Shown piece after piece: positions 53,412-63,898 of a DNA stretch of 64,000 nt. Position numbers and translations under genes: made by a program. The first letter of the stretch is position 1. The number at the start of each line of letters is the position of its first letter. The stretch covers positions 357,490 to 421,489 of the forward strand of contig NZ_JAIMIC010000006.1 of the NCBI RefSeq assembly GCF_019966545.1, given 5' to 3'. A model generated the notes under the pieces. The model was given only the letters and a program-made list of their open reading frames with translations. It searched no databases and was not told where the DNA came from. The stretch is from Heliomarina baculiformis. Its GTDB lineage: Bacteria; Pseudomonadota; Alphaproteobacteria; Rhodobacterales; Rhodobacteraceae.

Positions 53412-55630
53412 TCCAGGGCCGCAGGCTGTACGCCCGCCGGGCAAAAGGCTTCGACACGTTCCTGAATGGCTTTTTTCGTCAGTGGCTTGGTCATGAATTG
53501 ATCAAGCCCGTGTGACAGGATCTCCTCGGCATCGCCCTCGATTGCATGGGCGGTCAGGGCGATGATCGGCACATGCCTGTCACCCCCGGCCTCGCGCTTG
53601 CGGATTTCGCGCGTCGCCTCACGCCCGTCCATCGTGGGCATCGAGATATCCATGAAAATCAGGTCGGGTTCAAACTCATCATAGGCTTCGACCGCCTCGG
53701 CCCCGTTATTGGCAAAACGAAGCTCGACGTTCAGATGCTGGACCATTTTGCGAAACACCAGTTGGTTGGTCCTGTTATCTTCGGCTGCCAGAACCCGCAT
53801 CCGGCGGGCTTCGACCACAACCGATGGCGGCGGCGCGATTGCAGGTTTATCCTCGGCGCTTTCATCGGGTTCGGGTTTAGCCACCCTATCACGGCCCTTC
53901 ATCGTCTCAGCGATTTCGGAAAGCCGGTCAAAGAGCGCGGCCCGATGGTAGGGTTTCTGCAACAGCCCCTGAACATGAACAAAGGCCGGATCGTTCTGTG
54001 CATAGCCGGGGTTGGAACTGAGCAGAAGGAACGGCGTGTCGATTTCTTTCTCGCAGCGCAGTGAATCGGCCAACTCAAGGCCGTCCATGCCGGGCATGTT
54101 GTGATCGCTGACCACGAGGTCAAAACCCGCCCCTGCCTGTTCCAGCGCCTCCGACCCGGACTGGCAGGCGGTGACCTGCAAGCCAAGCTGGCTCAGCTGC
54201 TTTTCAAGGATCTCGCGCATCAGCTCATGGTCCTCGATGATCAGCACCCGTTTCAGGCAATCCGGCAGGCGCGGCGGATCGACGGCGGCCTCTTCATCCA
54301 GGTCCAGCGTCACCTGGAAGCCGAAACAGCTCCCTTTGCCCTCGGTACTGTCTACCCAGACCTTGCCCCCCATCAGGTTGATCAGCCGCCGGGATATGGC
54401 CAGCCCCAGCCCGGTGCCTTCGAACCGGCGATTGCTTGCATCCTCAAGCTGGTTGAACTCGCCAAAGACGTGATCGACCTTGTCGGCCGGGATACCGATG
54501 CCGGTATCCTCGATCGAGACATGCACATCGCATGTCCCGGCCCGGTGATCCGGCACGCCCGTCACCCGGATAACCACATGACCCTGCCCGGTAAACTTGA
54601 CCGCATTGCCAAGCAGATTGGTCATCACCTGCCGCAGCCGCCCCGCGTCACCAACGAACTTGGTCGGCAGGAAAACGTCGAAATCTGCCGCCAGCGCCAG
54701 CCCCTTGCTCTTGGCCTTTGGCGCAAGCAACAACACCAGCTCGTGAATGCAGCGTTCAAGATCAAAGGCTTCCTGTTTGAGAACCAGTTTGTCCGCCTCG
54801 ATCTTGGAATAGTCGAGCACGTCATTAATGATCTCGAGCAACGCCTCGCCGGAGTTGCGGATGGTATCCGCATAAAGCCTCTGCTCCTCGGTCAGATCGG
54901 TATCCGAGAGCAGTTCGGCCATGCCGACCACCCCGTTCATCGGCGTACGGATCTCATGGCTCATATTGGCGAGGAACGCGGATTTCGCCCGGCTTGCCTG
55001 TTCCGCATGGGCGCGGGCCGCTTTCAGCTCCTGTTCATAGCGGACGGTGGCGGTCATGTTCTGCGCCAATGTCACCACGTCGCCGCTCTTGCCGCGCTGG
55101 TCGGTCAGCTTGAAGTATTCGCCGTTCCACCAGCGCAACGTGATCGGTTCGGGGCGTGGCGATTCCCAGCGCATCGTCATCATCGCCCGCCATTCCGCCG
55201 GGCGCAGATCCTGCGTATCGACCAGCCCCTCATCGGTAAGCAGTTGCAGGATGCGGGAATAGGGTATGCCCGGCGCGACCTCATCCAGCCCGCCGAAAAC
55301 CCGGAAATAGGCAGAGTTGGCACCGATCATCCGGCCGTCGGCATCGAATACGGCAAACCCGTCCTGAATCGTCTGGAAGGAATCCCAAAGCCGCTGTTCG
55401 GCGATCATGACCTTGCGGTTGGCGACAGTCAGATCCGATTTGACCTTTTCATTTTCAACCCGGACCGTCGCCACCTCGGCCTGGGTTTCGCCGATGCGTT
55501 TCGTCAACGCCAGCGCATGGCGGCCCAGCTTTCGGTTGGCGGCGGAAAGCTCGGCCTGCTTGAGCTCAAGCATCCGTTCCGCCGCCAGTCGCGCACGGCG
55601 TTCCTCGGCAAGTTTTGTTGCAAGGCTCAT
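53345..55630 (-). CDS. Hybrid sensor histidine kinase with PAS and two receiver domains
   Basis: This 761-residue protein has an N-terminal coiled coil (about 5-80), a PAS domain (85-195), HisKA with FLANMSHEIRTPMNG (H225), an HATPase domain with NLLGNAVKFT and DTGIGIP, a first receiver (about 460-575, D508) and a second (about 610-735, D660 in FMDISMPTMDG). No membrane segment is seen. The last 20 residues (ALDQVTEGRTNTG...) are low-complexity and lie antisense to yaaA. It is divergent from the macroglobulin-PBP1C operon. The partner is not in the window. Confidence 0.92.
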   Translation of the reverse strand: MSLATKLAEERRARLAAERMLELKQAELSAANRKLGRHALALTKRIGETQAEVATVRVENEKVKSDLTVANRKVMIAEQRLWDSFQTIQDGFAVFDADGRMIGANSAYFRVFGGLDEVAPGIPYSRILQLLTDEGLVDTQDLRPAEWRAMMTMRWESPRPEPITLRWWNGEYFKLTDQRGKSGDVVTLAQNMTATVRYEQELKAARAHAEQASRAKSAFLANMSHEIRTPMNGVVGMAELLSDTDLTEEQRLYADTIRNSGEALLEIINDVLDYSKIEADKLVLKQEAFDLERCIHELVLLLAPKAKSKGLALAADFDVFLPTKFVGDAGRLRQVMTNLLGNAVKFTGQGHVVIRVTGVPDHRAGTCDVHVSIEDTGIGIPADKVDHVFGEFNQLEDASNRRFEGTGLGLAISRRLINLMGGKVWVDSTEGKGSCFGFQVTLDLDEEAAVDPPRLPDCLKRVLIIEDHELMREILEKQLSQLGLQVTACQSGSEALEQAGAGFDLVVSDHNMPGMDGLELADSLRCEKEIDTPFLLLSSNPGYAQNDPAFVHVQGLLQKPYHRAALFDRLSEIAETMKGRDRVAKPEPDESAEDKPAIAPPPSVVVEARRMRVLAAEDNRTNQLVFRKMVQHLNVELRFANNGAEAVEAYDEFEPDLIFMDISMPTMDGREATREIRKREAGGDRHVPIIALTAHAIEGDAEEILSHGLDQFMTKPLTKKAIQERVEAFCPAGVQPAALDQVTEGRTNTGLSGDDSSAENA

Positions 55631-55787
55631 GGCCTTATCGCTCCGCCCCGATCCTGAAATGCATCACACAAAGCGCAGCATCGGGCGCTCAGGTGAATAT
55701 GGGCTTAAACGGGATGTGACAGCACGGGTTCTTGCCAGTGACGCTCTTAAATGCGACCCTGAAGTGTATTGGAATGGAGATATTTTT

Positions 55788-58700
55788 ATGATGCGTTTCG
55801 CCAAACTCATTTTGATTGGCTTTCTAACGATTTTATCCCTGACAGTGCCGGCCACGGCGCAATCCTTGATTCCGGATTTCCGCTATTTCGCGACCCGCGA
55901 TACCGATTTCTACGGCGCCGATCTCGACAACCTGTTCGACACCGATCTGCCCAGCTGCGTGCGCACCTGCTCTGCCAATACCGAATGTAGCGCTTTCACC
56001 TTCAATACACGCTCGAACGCCTGCTTTCCCAAGCGTGGCGTCACCGAACGCAGCGCCTTTGCCGGGGCCTTTTCCGCGGTCAAGCTGATCACCAGCCCGT
56101 CGGTCGTCCGCGCCGGTGAGACACGCCGCGCTGCGCTTGATTTCCTTGGCGAAGAAGATCTGGACCGCGCCCTGCTTCAAGGCCGCGAACTCGGACTTGG
56201 CCACGCAAGCAACGGCGAAGATCTTGAAACCATACTCTCGAACGCCCGCGACCGCCGCGCGCAGGGCAATACCGTGCAGGCGATGGCGTGGACCGGCGCG
56301 GCGCTTGCCCTGTCGGACCGGGCCGATCTCTGGAACGAATACGCGCGCCTGCTGCTCGATATCGAAACCGATAACCGCAGCGACCGGCGCAACTACCAGA
56401 CCCGCGCGACCAGCGCCGCGATCAACGGCTACCTTCGGGGCGAAAACGAAGCGGGACGCGCCACATCAATGGCGACGCTGGCCGAAGCGCTAGAGGCGCT
56501 CGGGCGAGGGCGCGACATGATCCCGGCGCTGCGGCTTGCGCTCAGCGAACAGCCCCGCGACGACATCCGCACCACGCTTGACCGGGCCGTCGGTCAATAT
56601 GGATTCCGCGTGACGGATACCTCGGTCGAAAGCGAAAGCGCCACACCGCGCATCTGCGCGCAGTTCTCTGAACCGCTGGTGAAGGCGGGTGTGGATTACG
56701 AACCCTATGTGCAGACCGGCGATGCTACCCTCGTTGTGCAGGTCGAGGATGCGCAGCTTTGCGTCGACGGGGTGGAACATGGTCAGCGCTACCGCATTAC
56801 CCTGCGGCAGGGTCTGCCCGCCGCCAGCGGCGAGACCCTCGCCAAATCAGTCGAGGTCACGCAATATGTCCGCGACCGCTCGCCCGGAGTCAGCTTTCCG
56901 GGCCGCGCCTATGTGCTGCCAAAATCCGCCAGTGCCGCTTTGCCGGTCGAGACAGTCAATACAGGCAAGCTCGACCTGACCCTGCGCCGCGTCAGCGACC
57001 GCAACCTGCTGCGCACCATGCAAGAAGAATATTTCGGCCGCCCCCTGTCACAATGGCAGCTCGAAAGCTTTTCCACCGATATAGCCGAAGAGATCTCGTC
57101 CGGCACCGCCGAGGTTCAGAGCGAGATGAACCGCGATATGACCACCCGCCTGCCCATGGGCAAAGCCATCGCAGGTCAGGCTCCCGGCATCTACGCGCTG
57201 ACCGCCCGTGTCAGTGGCGCCGACCCCGATGACAGCCCCTCGGCCACGCAATGGTTCGTGCTTTCCGATCTGGGTATATCGACAGTATCCGGCACCGACG
57301 GGCTGCATGTCTCACTGCGTGGGCTGTCGGACGCGCAGCCCCGCGAAGGTGTAACACTCCGGCTGATCTCGCGCGCGAACGCGGTGCTGGCAACCGCCAC
57401 CACCGACGCCGACGGCATGGCGCGCTTCGAACCCGGCCTGACACGTGGCACGAATGCCGCCGCCCCGGCCCTGCTGCTGGCCGAGGATGGCGAGAGCGAC
57501 ATTGGGTTCCTTTCCCTTACCGATCCGGCCTTTGACCTGTCGGATCGCGGGGTCGAGGGACGTGCGCCCGCTGGTCCCGTCGATGTTTTCCTGACCACCG
57601 ACCGGGGCGCCTATCGAGCGGGCGAAACCATCCACGCGACCGTTCTGTCGCGCGACGCCGAAATCGCTGCGATCGAGGGCCTGCCGCTGATCGCGATCCT
57701 GACCAGACCCGATGGGGTGGAATACAGCCGCAAGATTTCGGACGGCGGGCATCTTGGCGGCCATGTCTTCGACTTTCCGACCGGCCCCGCCGTGCCGCGC
57801 GGCACATGGCGGCTGGCGATCCGCACCGCCCCCGATGCGGAACCGTTGGCAAGCCAGACCCTGCTGGTCGAGGATTTCATCCCCGAGCGGATCGACTATG
57901 AGCTTGCCCTTGCCGACGGCACCGTCCGGCTCGGATCCACACCGACCCTGACGCTTGACGCGCGCTACCTCTTTGGCGCGCCCGGTGCCGACCTGACCGT
58001 CGAAGGCGAAGCGATACTGACCGCTGCGACTGAGCTTGAAGGCTGGCCAGGCTATCGCTTTGGCCGACACGACGAAGACAGTTCGCCTCGCGCGCGCTAT
58101 TTCTCCGGCGGTCGCACCGATGCGCAGGGCAAGGCCGCCTTCCCCGTCGAACTGCCCGATCCGACCAGCGCCGAACGACCCCAGGAGTTGACCATCATTG
58201 CCCGCGTAGCCGATGGCGCGGCCCGCCCGGTTGAACGCCGCCTGACCGCACCGGTCCTACCCGACGGCCCTGTTGTCGGGATCAAACCCCTGTTCGAAGA
58301 TGTTCTGGGTGAAGGACAGCAGGCACGGTTCGACGTGATCGGCCTTGCGCCCGATCTGTCCCCGCAGGCGATGAAGGTCAAATGGACGCTGAACCGCGTG
58401 GAAACCCGCTACCAGTGGTATCAGCAATACGGCAACTGGAACTGGGAGCCGACAACCCGCCGCACCCGCATTGCTACCGGCGAAGCCAGCCTGAGTGAGG
58501 TACCTCTCGAACTGGCGGAAACCGTGGACTGGGGCGAATACGAACTGATCGTCGAACGCATCGACGGCCCTTACACGGCCAGCTCCGTCAGCTTCTCCGC
58601 CGGATGGTATAGTGGTGGTGAAAGCGCCGACACGCCGGACCGGCTGGAAATGTCGCTCGACCGCGCGGATTACACCATTGGCGACACCGCTATGCTGCGG

Positions 58701-61226
58701 CTGGTGCCGCGCGCGCCTGGCACCGCGCTGATCTCGGTCGTGTCAAACCACGTGATCGCGCGGCAGGTCGTGGAACTTGCCGAAGGTGCCTCGACCATCC
58801 CGCTTGAGGTGACCGAAGACTGGGGCACCGGTGCCTATGTTACGGCCACCGTGCTGCGCCCGATGCAAGAGACGAATGCCCAGACGCCGACCCGCAGCCT
58901 TGGCATTGCCCATGCGGCCATCGCCCCCGGTGAAAAGCAACTGACCGTCTCCATCGACGCACCCGATGTCGCAAGACCCCGTCAATCGCAGACCGTAGGC
59001 GTCACCATCGGTGACGCGCCCAAAGGCGAAGAGGTCTGGCTGACGCTGGCCGCCGTCGATCTTGGCATCCTCAACCTGACCGGCTTCGAGAGTCCCGATC
59101 CCTCGGCCTATTACTTTGGTCAGCGCCGTCTCGGGGTCGAGATGCGGGATATCTACGGTCGCCTGATCGACCCCGGCAATGGCGCGATGGGCGTGATCCG
59201 CTCGGGCGGCGACGCAGATCAGGGCGCGCGGCTGCAATCGCCCCCGCCAACGCAGGACCTTATGGCACAGTTCTCCGGCCCGGTGCAGGTCGGACCGGAC
59301 GGCGCGGCAGAGGTGACAATCGACCTCCCCGCCTTCAATGGCACCGTGCGCCTGATGGCGGTGGCATGGTCGCGCGATGCGGTCGGTCAGGCCGAACGCG
59401 ACATGACGGTCCGCGATCCGGTCGTGGTGAATGCCTCTGTCCCGCGTTTCCTCGCGCCCGGCGACGAGAGCCGTATCCTGCTGGACGTCACCCATGCCGA
59501 TGGTCCCACCGGCCAGATGCGGTTGACCATAGAAAATATCGGCGAAGGGCTGAATATCGGCACAGCTCCGGCACCATTTGATCTGGCCGACAAGGCCCAA
59601 GCCTCCTTTACCGTGCCGGTCAGCGCCAGCACCGTTGGCGATCCAAGCTTTGACGTGGTGCTGACCACGCCCGATGGCACGACCCTGCGCCAGACCCTGC
59701 GCCTGCCGGTGCGGGCGAATGACCCGGTTATCTCGCAGACCCGCCGGTTCACTCTCTCGGCCGGGGATGCCTTTGAATTCACACCGGATGTCTTTGCGGA
59801 AATGAAGCCCGGCACCGGAAAGGCGATGATCTCTGCCGGTCCGCTGGCCCGGTTCGACGCGCCCGGCCTGCTCGACGCGCTTGACCGCTATCCCTACGGC
59901 TGCACCGAACAGGTGACCTCGCAGGCGATGCCGCTGCTCTACCTTTCCTCGGTGGCCGAAGCGACCGGGCTTGGCACCGCAGCCGACATCGATGACCGTA
60001 TCGATGCGGCCATTGCCCGCGTTTTGACGCGGCAAAGCCCGAACGGTGCCTTTGGTCTCTGGCGCGCGGAATCCGGCGACTTCTGGCTGGATGCCTATGT
60101 CGCCGATTTCCTCAGCCGCGCCCGTGCCGAAGGTCATAGCGTGCCGGATATCGCCTTTCGGATGGCGATGGATAATCTTCGCAACCGGGTAAATTACGCG
60201 CCCGATTTTGAAAACGGCGGCGAAGATATCGCCTATGCGCTGCTCGTCCTCGCCCGCGAAGGCGCGGCAGCCATGGGCGACCTGCGCTACTATGCCGATG
60301 TGAAGGCGGACGATTTCGCCACCCCCCTGGCCGTCGCCCAGATCGGCGCCGCGCTGGCCGCCTATGGCGATCAGACCCGCGCCGATGCAATGTTTGCCCG
60401 CGCCGCCAACCGTCTGGCGCGTCAGGATAACGACGCTCCGGTCTGGCGCGCGGATTACGGCACCACGCTGCGGGACAGCGCTGCCGTTCTGGCGCTGGCG
60501 ACCGAAGCGGGCAGCTCCGCCGTCGATGCCGAGGCGCTGACAATCCGCGTCACAAGTTCTCCTGAAAAGCTTTCGACCCAGGAATCCGCGTGGTCGCTCA
60601 TGGCGTCCAAGGCGCTCATCGACCGGGCCGGCGGATCGGGTCTGCGGGTCAATGGCGCGCCGGTAAGCGGCCCCTTTGTCGAAATCCTCGAACAAGACAG
60701 CGCGGACAGCCTCTCGCTCAGTACCGAGGACGGGCAGGCGACTGAGATCACCCTGACCACCTCGGGCATTCCTGTCATCCCGCCGGATGCCGGTGGCACC
60801 GGCTACAGTATCGAACGCAGCTTCTATGACCTTGACGGTCAACCGCTTGACGGTGACAGCTTTGCCGTGGGCGAACGTTTTGTGACCGTTCTAAGGGTGA
60901 CGCCATTCGAAGGCGCCGGAGCGCGGCTGATCGTCGACGATCCACTCCCTGCCGGGATCGAGATCGACAACCCCAACCTGCTCCGTTCAGGCGATATCGG
61001 CGCGCTCAGTTGGCTTGATCTCTCAGAAGCCGAGCACAGCGAATTCCGCAGCGACCGCTTTGTCTCGGCCGTCGACATGCGCAACACACGTCCCGTGACG
61101 CTCGCCTATATCGCCCGCGCCGTGACTCCGGGAACCTTCCACCATCCCGCCGCCTCGGTCGAGGACATGTACCGACCCCGCTACCGAGCCCGCACGTCCA
61201 CCAGCCAGATCACGGTTTCCGAATGA
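55788..61226 (+). CDS. PAN-domain alpha-2-macroglobulin (YfhM/MagD-type protease trap)
   Basis: This 1812-residue exported protein starts at ATG 55788 (55791 is equally possible) with a signal peptide ending PATAQS. A PAN/apple domain with cysteines (SCVRTCSANTEC, ACFPK) comes first, then macroglobulin MG modules, the A2M family domain and a thioester motif GCTEQ with Cys1372, followed by the alpha/alpha toroid and receptor-like C-terminus. There is no lipobox, so it is soluble periplasmic, unlike E. coli YfhM. It traps attacking proteases and pairs with PBP1C, encoded downstream in the same operon. Confidence 0.93.
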   Translation: MMRFAKLILIGFLTILSLTVPATAQSLIPDFRYFATRDTDFYGADLDNLFDTDLPSCVRTCSANTECSAFTFNTRSNACFPKRGVTERSAFAGAFSAVKLITSPSVVRAGETRRAALDFLGEEDLDRALLQGRELGLGHASNGEDLETILSNARDRRAQGNTVQAMAWTGAALALSDRADLWNEYARLLLDIETDNRSDRRNYQTRATSAAINGYLRGENEAGRATSMATLAEALEALGRGRDMIPALRLALSEQPRDDIRTTLDRAVGQYGFRVTDTSVESESATPRICAQFSEPLVKAGVDYEPYVQTGDATLVVQVEDAQLCVDGVEHGQRYRITLRQGLPAASGETLAKSVEVTQYVRDRSPGVSFPGRAYVLPKSASAALPVETVNTGKLDLTLRRVSDRNLLRTMQEEYFGRPLSQWQLESFSTDIAEEISSGTAEVQSEMNRDMTTRLPMGKAIAGQAPGIYALTARVSGADPDDSPSATQWFVLSDLGISTVSGTDGLHVSLRGLSDAQPREGVTLRLISRANAVLATATTDADGMARFEPGLTRGTNAAAPALLLAEDGESDIGFLSLTDPAFDLSDRGVEGRAPAGPVDVFLTTDRGAYRAGETIHATVLSRDAEIAAIEGLPLIAILTRPDGVEYSRKISDGGHLGGHVFDFPTGPAVPRGTWRLAIRTAPDAEPLASQTLLVEDFIPERIDYELALADGTVRLGSTPTLTLDARYLFGAPGADLTVEGEAILTAATELEGWPGYRFGRHDEDSSPRARYFSGGRTDAQGKAAFPVELPDPTSAERPQELTIIARVADGAARPVERRLTAPVLPDGPVVGIKPLFEDVLGEGQQARFDVIGLAPDLSPQAMKVKWTLNRVETRYQWYQQYGNWNWEPTTRRTRIATGEASLSEVPLELAETVDWGEYELIVERIDGPYTASSVSFSAGWYSGGESADTPDRLEMSLDRADYTIGDTAMLRLVPRAPGTALISVVSNHVIARQVVELAEGASTIPLEVTEDWGTGAYVTATVLRPMQETNAQTPTRSLGIAHAAIAPGEKQLTVSIDAPDVARPRQSQTVGVTIGDAPKGEEVWLTLAAVDLGILNLTGFESPDPSAYYFGQRRLGVEMRDIYGRLIDPGNGAMGVIRSGGDADQGARLQSPPPTQDLMAQFSGPVQVGPDGAAEVTIDLPAFNGTVRLMAVAWSRDAVGQAERDMTVRDPVVVNASVPRFLAPGDESRILLDVTHADGPTGQMRLTIENIGEGLNIGTAPAPFDLADKAQASFTVPVSASTVGDPSFDVVLTTPDGTTLRQTLRLPVRANDPVISQTRRFTLSAGDAFEFTPDVFAEMKPGTGKAMISAGPLARFDAPGLLDALDRYPYGCTEQVTSQAMPLLYLSSVAEATGLGTAADIDDRIDAAIARVLTRQSPNGAFGLWRAESGDFWLDAYVADFLSRARAEGHSVPDIAFRMAMDNLRNRVNYAPDFENGGEDIAYALLVLAREGAAAMGDLRYYADVKADDFATPLAVAQIGAALAAYGDQTRADAMFARAANRLARQDNDAPVWRADYGTTLRDSAAVLALATEAGSSAVDAEALTIRVTSSPEKLSTQESAWSLMASKALIDRAGGSGLRVNGAPVSGPFVEILEQDSADSLSLSTEDGQATEITLTTSGIPVIPPDAGGTGYSIERSFYDLDGQPLDGDSFAVGERFVTVLRVTPFEGAGARLIVDDPLPAGIEIDNPNLLRSGDIGALSWLDLSEAEHSEFRSDRFVSAVDMRNTRPVTLAYIARAVTPGTFHHPAASVEDMYRPRYRARTSTSQITVSE

Positions 61227-61777
61227 CGGGGCTCGCGATGGCAAACTGGCGACGGCTCGACCATAACGGGACCGACCGCTGCACCCTCTCGCGGCTCGAC
61301 CACGGCTGGATGCTGAGCGGTCAGGCGAAGTGGCTGGAGAAAGAGATCGAGACCTCGCTGATCTATGCCGTGCGCTGCGACGAAGACTGGTCGACCCTCT
61401 CGGCCGATGTCGTCGGCTCGCGCGCGGGGGAAAGCATCGCGATCCGAATCCAGCGCCATGCCTCGGGCTGGTTCCTGAACGACAAGCCACAGCGCGCACT
61501 TGATTTCGCCCGCGACATCGACCTCAGCTTTACGCCCGCAACCAACCTTTTGCCGCTGCGCCGCCTGTCCATCGACAGCCCCGCGCCGATCAACGTCAGC
61601 GCCGCATGGCTGGTGCCGGAACTGGACGAACTGAAGCCGCTCGATCAAAGCTATGCGCGTACCGGCCCGGAGCATTTCGCCTATTCCTCACCCGGTTTCA
61701 CCGCCGAGCTGAAGGTTCACGACAGCGGCTTTGTCCTCAGCTACCCCGGCCTCTGGGAAGGCTGGGTCGATGCGTAA
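61223..61777 (+). CDS. Putative glycolipid-binding protein (PF06475-like)
   Basis: This 184-residue protein matches the glycolipid-bind family at its spaced conserved residues: WRRLDHNGTDRC at the start, LIYAVRCDEDWSTL, and TPATNLLPLRRLSID, ending in YPGLWEGWVDA. No signal peptide is seen, so it should be cytosolic. Its ATG overlaps the A2M stop (ATGA) and its end overlaps pbpC by eight bases. An in-frame ATG at 61238 is a possible start. Its placement inside an A2M-PBP1C operon is unusual and hints at a role in envelope lipid or lipid II handling. Confidence 0.8.
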   Translation: MTGLAMANWRRLDHNGTDRCTLSRLDHGWMLSGQAKWLEKEIETSLIYAVRCDEDWSTLSADVVGSRAGESIAIRIQRHASGWFLNDKPQRALDFARDIDLSFTPATNLLPLRRLSIDSPAPINVSAAWLVPELDELKPLDQSYARTGPEHFAYSSPGFTAELKVHDSGFVLSYPGLWEGWVDA

Positions 61778-63800
61778 CCCCGCGCGGCTGCTTTTTGCGG
61801 CCGTGGTGCTGCTGGGGATGGCAGGGGCCGGTCGGGATGCCTTCGACCGCTGGGTCGATGCGACCGTCCTGCCTCCGGTGCTTGCCGAAACCTCGCCAGA
61901 GATACGAGACCGCAACGGCGTGCTGCTGCGCGCGTTCCAGGTGGGTGACGGCCTCTGGCGCTTGCCGGTGACCGCGTCCGAAGTGGACCCTGCCTATATC
62001 CGGATGCTGGTCCGCTACGAGGACCGCCGCTTTGCAAGCCACCGGGGCGTCGATCCGCTGGCCCTGCTGCGCGCTGTCGGACAGGCCATCGCAAACGGGC
62101 AGACGGTGTCCGGTGGTTCGACCCTGACCATGCAGGTGGCCCGGCTGATCGAAGACGGCCCAACCGGCAGATGGGCTGGCAAGCTGCGCCAAGTGCGTGT
62201 GGCGCTGGCCTTGGAACGGCGGCTGGACAAAGATCGGATCCTCGATCTCTACCTGACCCATGCGCCCTTTGGCGGCAATCTCGAAGGCATTCGCGCCGGA
62301 GCGCTCGCATGGTTCGGCAAGGAACCCAGACGCCTGACCCCGGCGCAGGCCGCGCTGCTGATCGCCCTGCCGCAATCGCCTGAAAGCCGTCGGCCCGACC
62401 GTCACCCCGACGTGGCGCGCGCGGCCCGCAACCGCGTGCTCGACCGCCTTTCCGGTGAAGGTGTCTTGCCGCGCACTGCAGATCGTGATGAAGCGCTGCC
62501 CAGCCACCAGCGCCCCTTCCCGCAACTGGCCCCGCATCTGGCCGACCGCCTGCGCGACGGAGCCCCGCGCCATGACCTGACGTTGGACGCGCAAATCCAG
62601 TCGCGCATGGAGGACCTCGTGCGTGATGCCGCCCGACGCGCCGGGTCGCGCATCTCGGCCGCGCTGATCGTCGCCGATCATCAGAGCGGCCGGATCCTCG
62701 CCTCGGTTGGCTCGCCCGGTTACAGCGGTGCGGCGCAGCGCGAAGGCTTCATCGATATGACCCGCGCGATCCGTTCACCCGGGTCGCTCCTGAAACCGCT
62801 GATCTATGGGCTAGCCTTCGATCAGGGGTTGGCGCATCCCGAAACCCTGATCCACGACGGGCCGGTCCGCTTTGGCACCTACGCGCCGCAGAATTTCGAC
62901 GGCCAGTTTCGCGGCGATATCCGCGTTCGCGCTGCATTGCAGCAATCGCTGAATATCCCGGTGGTAAAACTCACAGACGCGCTTGGCCCGGCCCGCATTA
63001 CCGCTGCGCTCGAACACTCCGGTGCGGCGCTCCATATTCCCGGAAACAAACCCGGACTCGCTGTTTCATTGGGTGGTCTGGGCATCAGCTTGCATGATCT
63101 CGTCCAGCTTTATGCTGCACTCGCACGCGGTGGAAAGGCAGTTTCGCTGCGCAGCGAAGAATCTATGCCGCATCGCAGCAACTCGACCCGATTGCTCTCT
63201 CCCGAAGCGTCTTGGCAGGTCGGAAACATCCTTGCCGGTCTGCCCCCGCCCCCCGGAGCGCGGGCCGGGGTACTGGCCTACAAGACCGGAACCTCCTATG
63301 GGCACCGCGACACATGGGCGATCGGTTTCGACGGAGGTCATGTGATCGGCGTCTGGATGGGCCGTCCTGATGGCACGCCGGTTCCCGGTGCCTTTGGTGG
63401 GGATGTAGCCGCGCCGGTTCTGTTCGAGGCCTTTGGTCGACTGAAACCCACATTCGACAGGCTGCCGCCGCCCCCGCCCTCCACGCTCATCACCCATAGC
63501 GCCGATCTGCCCGCGCCGCTGCAACGGTTCCGCGCGCGCAGCGAGGTCTTTGAACGCGCGGATCGTTTCGAGCTGGCCTTTCCGCCGGATGGCGCGCGTC
63601 TGCCGTCCGGCAACGGGGGCGTGACCATCAAGCTCCGCGGCGGCGTCGCACCGTTTCTCATCCTTGCAAATGGCGCGCCGGTTGCCCGCGACCAGCACCG
63701 TCGCGAGATCGAGATACCAAGCCCGGGCATCGGGTATTCGACGTTCACCGTCACCGATTCAAAGGGAGCATCCGACCGCATAACCATCCGACTGGACTGA
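61770..63800 (+). CDS. pbpC: Penicillin-binding protein 1C
   Basis: This 676-residue bifunctional peptidoglycan synthase has an N-terminal membrane anchor (about 5-22), a GT51 glycosyltransferase (E84 in RYEDRRFASHRG, GGSTLTMQ at 115-122), a transpeptidase with SPGSLLKP (Ser339/Lys342), SLN (393-395) and KTGTS (505-509), and a C-terminal BiPBP_C domain (about 590-676). It repairs or builds peptidoglycan in the periplasm, in step with the macroglobulin encoded upstream, which has the same operon pairing as E. coli yfhM-pbpC. Confidence 0.95.
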   Translation: MRNPARLLFAAVVLLGMAGAGRDAFDRWVDATVLPPVLAETSPEIRDRNGVLLRAFQVGDGLWRLPVTASEVDPAYIRMLVRYEDRRFASHRGVDPLALLRAVGQAIANGQTVSGGSTLTMQVARLIEDGPTGRWAGKLRQVRVALALERRLDKDRILDLYLTHAPFGGNLEGIRAGALAWFGKEPRRLTPAQAALLIALPQSPESRRPDRHPDVARAARNRVLDRLSGEGVLPRTADRDEALPSHQRPFPQLAPHLADRLRDGAPRHDLTLDAQIQSRMEDLVRDAARRAGSRISAALIVADHQSGRILASVGSPGYSGAAQREGFIDMTRAIRSPGSLLKPLIYGLAFDQGLAHPETLIHDGPVRFGTYAPQNFDGQFRGDIRVRAALQQSLNIPVVKLTDALGPARITAALEHSGAALHIPGNKPGLAVSLGGLGISLHDLVQLYAALARGGKAVSLRSEESMPHRSNSTRLLSPEASWQVGNILAGLPPPPGARAGVLAYKTGTSYGHRDTWAIGFDGGHVIGVWMGRPDGTPVPGAFGGDVAAPVLFEAFGRLKPTFDRLPPPPPSTLITHSADLPAPLQRFRARSEVFERADRFELAFPPDGARLPSGNGGVTIKLRGGVAPFLILANGAPVARDQHRREIEIPSPGIGYSTFTVTDSKGASDRITIRLD

Positions 63801-63898
63801 AATTCATCGCAAATCCCGATTTGATCGAACAATATCTTGCAGAATTTTCACAACTGCCACAGTTAAGGCAGAAATTGTTTACCCAAGGAGAACCGCCC

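Noticed and set aside
58743..60842. A 699-codon open frame antisense to the A2M gene
   Set aside because: It is a mirror of GC-biased codon use on the opposite strand: Arg/Gly/His-rich, no family match and no ribosome-binding site.
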